The translations under genes were made by a program, and so were the position numbers. 8,449 nucleotides of DNA from Candidatus Hydrogenedentota bacterium (GTDB taxonomy: Bacteria > Hydrogenedentota > Hydrogenedentia > Hydrogenedentales > JAEUWI01), in the NCBI GenBank assembly GCA_030430835.1, contig JAUIKJ010000113.1, positions 1 to 8,449 of the forward strand, read 5' to 3'. Below, in pieces: positions 6,025 to 8,449 of this stretch (position 1 is its first letter; every line of letters starts with the position of its first letter). The notes under the pieces are model-generated. The model did not search any database. It was not told the DNA's origin and worked only from the letters and a program-made list of their open reading frames with translations.

Positions 6025-8220
6025 ATGATCCTGCAAACCATCCTGATCGCCACGATGGCGCTGCCGGCAGCGCCCGGTTCAACGTCCATCAACCTCGCCG
6101 CGCCGGACACCCCGCGCCTCGAATATCGCGAGCCCGGCACCGTCCGGTATGACCAACCGCGCTTCCTGGATCTTCTTGGGCGCGGCTGGCGCACGCCCTA
6201 CTCGGGCGACCTCATCGAGCACAGTGATGCATTGTGGGCCGGCTCCATCAACGCGGAACTGGAACTCTTCGTGCTTGAGCCGCGTGACCTGATCCTCCAT
6301 CTCATCCTGCGCCCGCACGCCGTTGAGCGCTACGAACCGCAGCGCGTGGACCTCGTCTTCAACGGCACGCGCCTCGGCACCTGCGCCTTTACCAAGGAAG
6401 AGGGCTGGGCATTCAAGAAATTCGCCGTCGCCGTGCCGGCCGCAGTCATGCGATCCGGACAGAACACCCTGACCTTCCTCAGCCACTACTGTGTTTCCGC
6501 CGCGGATGTGGGGCGTGGCGGTGATGCCGCCGACGGCCGCGCGGTGGCCTTTGGCATCCAGGGCCTTGCCCTGTTGCCGCCCGAGGCAGGGGATCCCGAT
6601 TTCGCGGCCCCCGCGCCCGCGGTGACTCTTGCCGGTGATACGATGACTCTGTCTCCCGGTACACGCGTGGTCGTGCCGGTCGACCCACAGGACAAGGAGG
6701 CTATCACCCTGCACGCGGCCACCGCCGCCGGTCCGGTGCGCGTAGAACAGGACGCCTTTCCCGGCCTCCGATCAGCGACCATCGAGGTCAGCCCGGAAGG
6801 CGCCGCCCTGGAGCTTGGGGGCGATGCCCCGTTCCGCCTTGTCTTCGATCATCCGGGCGGCAACGAGGCCGCCGTCTGGAAAGCACCGGCCCTGCACTTT
6901 CAGTCTGTCGCCGGACTGGGGGGCACCGTGCGCAAGGCCGTGGAGAAACCCGCAGTCAAGCGCGTCGTCGTGATTGTGCACGATACCCTGCGGGCCGACG
7001 CGACGGGTTTCGGCGGCGCCTATCGCGACGTGACGCCCTTCATGGATGCGTTGGCCGCAAAGGGCATGGTCTACACCCGGGCCTATACGCACTCCTCCTG
7101 GACCTACCCATCCATCGTCAGCGCCCTGACGGGCCTGCACCCCGTGCAGCACGGCGTGAACCACCAGGGCGACGCCCTGAGCACGGCCGTCCCCGCCCTC
7201 GCGGCGCAGTTGCAGGCCGCCGGTATCGCCACCGGCTGCATCGCCGAGAACCCCTATTTTAGCCCGCGCAACGGTCTCGCGCGCGGCTTCGATACCTACG
7301 AATACGTGTACCCGACGCAGGCGACCGGCGGATCGCGCGGCAGCGAAGTGGTGCTGGTGAAGGCGCGCGAGTTTGTCGAGCGCCATGCCGCGGATCGCTT
7401 CTTCCTCTACCTGCAGTTTTTTCCGCCGCACGCGCCCTACGCCGTCGGCAACCCGCATGACCAGACCATGAGCAAGGATGTTCATCAGCAGATCCCGCCG
7501 GACGACGTGGCGATGCACGATGCGGAAATTGGGAATGCGCCGATGTCGGATGAGGGCATCCAGCAGCTGCGCGCCCGCTACGACGAGAACGTGCGCTACG
7601 CGGACGACATGACGCGCGAGGTATTCGCCATGCTCGAGGCCAACGGCCTCGGTGCAGACACGGCGATTCTCATCACGTCCGACCACGGCGAATCCTTCGG
7701 CGAACACGGGAATCTGGGCCACAGCGATGCGCCCTACGAATCTCAGGTGCACGTGCCCTTCGTCTACGTCCTCGGTACCGAAGGCACCGGCCCGGCCGGC
7801 ATCGCGGAATCCTTCGTACACACGGTGGACCTTGCGCCCACCGTGGCCGATTTGCTTGATGCGCCACTCGCCGCGGACCTGCCGGGACACAGCCTCTTCG
7901 GTCCGGACGACCTGGTCTACACGGGCGTGATCAACCGGATGCAGGCCGAGTGCCAGCATCCGCAGGTGGCCTATCGTACCCCGCGCTACAAGCTCATCGT
8001 GGATCCTGCGGGCGGCCTGCGCGCGCTCTACGACCTGGAAGTGGACCCCGGGGAAACGGCCAACATCCTGCCCTTCCGGCCGGTGCTCGCGGACTACATC
8101 GAGGCCCAGGGCTTGGCCTGGGAGCGCGCCCAGCGCGAAGCGATGCACTTCGAGTCCGGCGATGCGGCTACCATCAGCGAAGAAGAACGCACCCAGCTCG
8201 AGACACTGGGTTACTTCTAG
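6025..8220 (+). CDS. Exported sulfatase-superfamily hydrolase/transferase with threonine at the nucleophile position
   Basis: A 731-residue alkaline-phosphatase/sulfatase-fold protein. Residues 1-16 form a short hydrophobic, possibly secretory, N-terminus without basic residues. Residues about 55-187 look like a beta-sandwich (VDLVFNGTRLGTC, SGQNTLTF) and about 195-300 a second beta-rich part. The catalytic domain starts at KRVVVIVHDTLRAD (312-325; metal ligand D320). It continues with SSWTYPSIVSALTG (357-370), HGV (376-378), FPPHAPY (466-472), SDHGESFGEHG (552-562, ligands D553/H554) and GHS (565-567), and ends with the sulfatase-typical LYDLEVDPGET and a C-terminal QLETLGYF. In the C/S-x-P-x-R signature, T360 replaces Cys/Ser and I364 replaces Arg, so formylglycine chemistry is unlikely; a Thr nucleophile on a phosphate- or sulfate-type ester is inferred. 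Start ATG 6025 has AGGAAAGG 6 bases upstream. The gene follows proS by 30 bases, so co-transcription is likely. Confidence 0.9.
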   Translation: MILQTILIATMALPAAPGSTSINLAAPDTPRLEYREPGTVRYDQPRFLDLLGRGWRTPYSGDLIEHSDALWAGSINAELELFVLEPRDLILHLILRPHAVERYEPQRVDLVFNGTRLGTCAFTKEEGWAFKKFAVAVPAAVMRSGQNTLTFLSHYCVSAADVGRGGDAADGRAVAFGIQGLALLPPEAGDPDFAAPAPAVTLAGDTMTLSPGTRVVVPVDPQDKEAITLHAATAAGPVRVEQDAFPGLRSATIEVSPEGAALELGGDAPFRLVFDHPGGNEAAVWKAPALHFQSVAGLGGTVRKAVEKPAVKRVVVIVHDTLRADATGFGGAYRDVTPFMDALAAKGMVYTRAYTHSSWTYPSIVSALTGLHPVQHGVNHQGDALSTAVPALAAQLQAAGIATGCIAENPYFSPRNGLARGFDTYEYVYPTQATGGSRGSEVVLVKAREFVERHAADRFFLYLQFFPPHAPYAVGNPHDQTMSKDVHQQIPPDDVAMHDAEIGNAPMSDEGIQQLRARYDENVRYADDMTREVFAMLEANGLGADTAILITSDHGESFGEHGNLGHSDAPYESQVHVPFVYVLGTEGTGPAGIAESFVHTVDLAPTVADLLDAPLAADLPGHSLFGPDDLVYTGVINRMQAECQHPQVAYRTPRYKLIVDPAGGLRALYDLEVDPGETANILPFRPVLADYIEAQGLAWERAQREAMHFESGDAATISEEERTQLETLGYF

Positions 8221-8238
8221 CCGTCCTGGACGAGGGGC

Positions 8239-8449
8239 CTAGAGCAGGGCCTTGACCGCGCCAGCGAGTTCGTCGTAGGTCGTGTCACGCTCCCAGACAT
8301 GGACCACTTTCCCCATCTTGTTGTAGATGATGGTCGTGGGCAGCGCGCCGCTGACCTCTGTACGCAGGGCCCCGTAGAGCGCATCCGGCGCGCGGGTGTT
8401 GAGCACATGCACGGGGAAGCGGATGTCGTGGTCTTCGCGGAATTCCCCG
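8239..8449 (-). CDS. TlpA/thioredoxin-like protein, C-terminal part only (start outside window)
   Basis: The last 69 residues of a protein entering from the right edge. The segment ends a thioredoxin fold: HDIRFPVHVLNT (a strand after a helix), then GALPTTIIYNKMGKVVHVWE with the cis-Pro typical of thioredoxin/TlpA/ResA proteins, and a final helix TTYDELAGAVKALL. The active-site CxxC, any signal peptide and the start are beyond the window. The family therefore rests on the cis-Pro strand pair and the closing helix, not on catalytic residues. TlpA-like proteins usually act in the periplasm or anchored to the membrane as thiol-disulfide reductases or peroxiredoxin-like enzymes. The gene is convergent with the sulfatase-like gene, with 18 bases between stops. 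Confidence 0.8.
   Translation of the reverse strand, partial: GEFREDHDIRFPVHVLNTRAPDALYGALRTEVSGALPTTIIYNKMGKVVHVWERDTTYDELAGAVKALL

Noticed and set aside
4528..6036. A 502-codon minus-strand open frame opposite proS
   Set aside because: It mirrors proS; its His/Arg/Val/Leu-rich translation is the complement of GC-rich codons and shows no domain. The plus-strand frame has all ProRS motifs.
6772..8148. A 458-codon minus-strand open frame opposite the sulfatase-like gene
   Set aside because: Antisense shadow of a GC-rich gene with full sulfatase-superfamily motifs; no ribosome binding site or recognisable domain.
8221..8238. A terminator between the sulfatase-like gene and the TlpA-like gene
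   Set aside because: CGTCCTGGACG (8222-8232) is a short palindrome with at most a 4-bp stem and no T-tract on either strand.

Overview
The window is GC-rich, densely coding bacterial DNA. It holds six genes, two of them cut by the window ends. No tRNA, rRNA, CRISPR array, transposase or phage gene is visible. The source is best guessed as a GC-rich, probably uncultivated, Gram-negative-like bacterium of the Planctomycetota/Hydrogenedentota type. The reasons are a large secreted thermolysin-like protease with tandem adhesion-type modules, an archaeal-type prolyl-tRNA synthetase, and a sulfatase-superfamily protein with an N-terminal beta-sandwich. This is an inference from gene style; no taxonomic marker proves it.

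Layout. Positions 1-3262 (minus) are the first 1087 residues of a secreted M4 metallopeptidase with an intact zinc site, followed by FnIII-like, nidogen-like and Ig-like modules; its end lies beyond position 1. Positions 3263-3571 are a divergent intergenic region, locally AT-rich, with two hairpins in what is probably the 5' leader of the next gene. Positions 3572-3922 (+) encode an unrecognised 116-residue protein. It converges, with only 3 bases between stop codons, on a DUF1569/DinB-like gene at 3926-4390 (minus). Positions 4391-4566 are a divergent control region with an 11-bp direct repeat, an extended -10 promoter and a small leader hairpin. Positions 4567-5994 (+) are proS. After a 30-base gap, 6025-8220 (+) encodes an exported sulfatase-superfamily protein, probably co-transcribed with proS. 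It converges on the tail of a TlpA-like thioredoxin gene (8239-8449, minus), which runs off the right edge.

The genes do not form an obvious single pathway. Three products (protease, sulfatase-like protein, thioredoxin-like protein) plausibly act outside the cytoplasm, while ProRS is housekeeping. I do not see a clearly new multi-gene system. The points most worth a second look are the sulfatase-like active site, which has Thr instead of Cys/Ser and lacks the motif Arg; the small unknown gene with its structured leader; the repeat pair in the proS/DUF1569 control region; and the modular tail of the protease.
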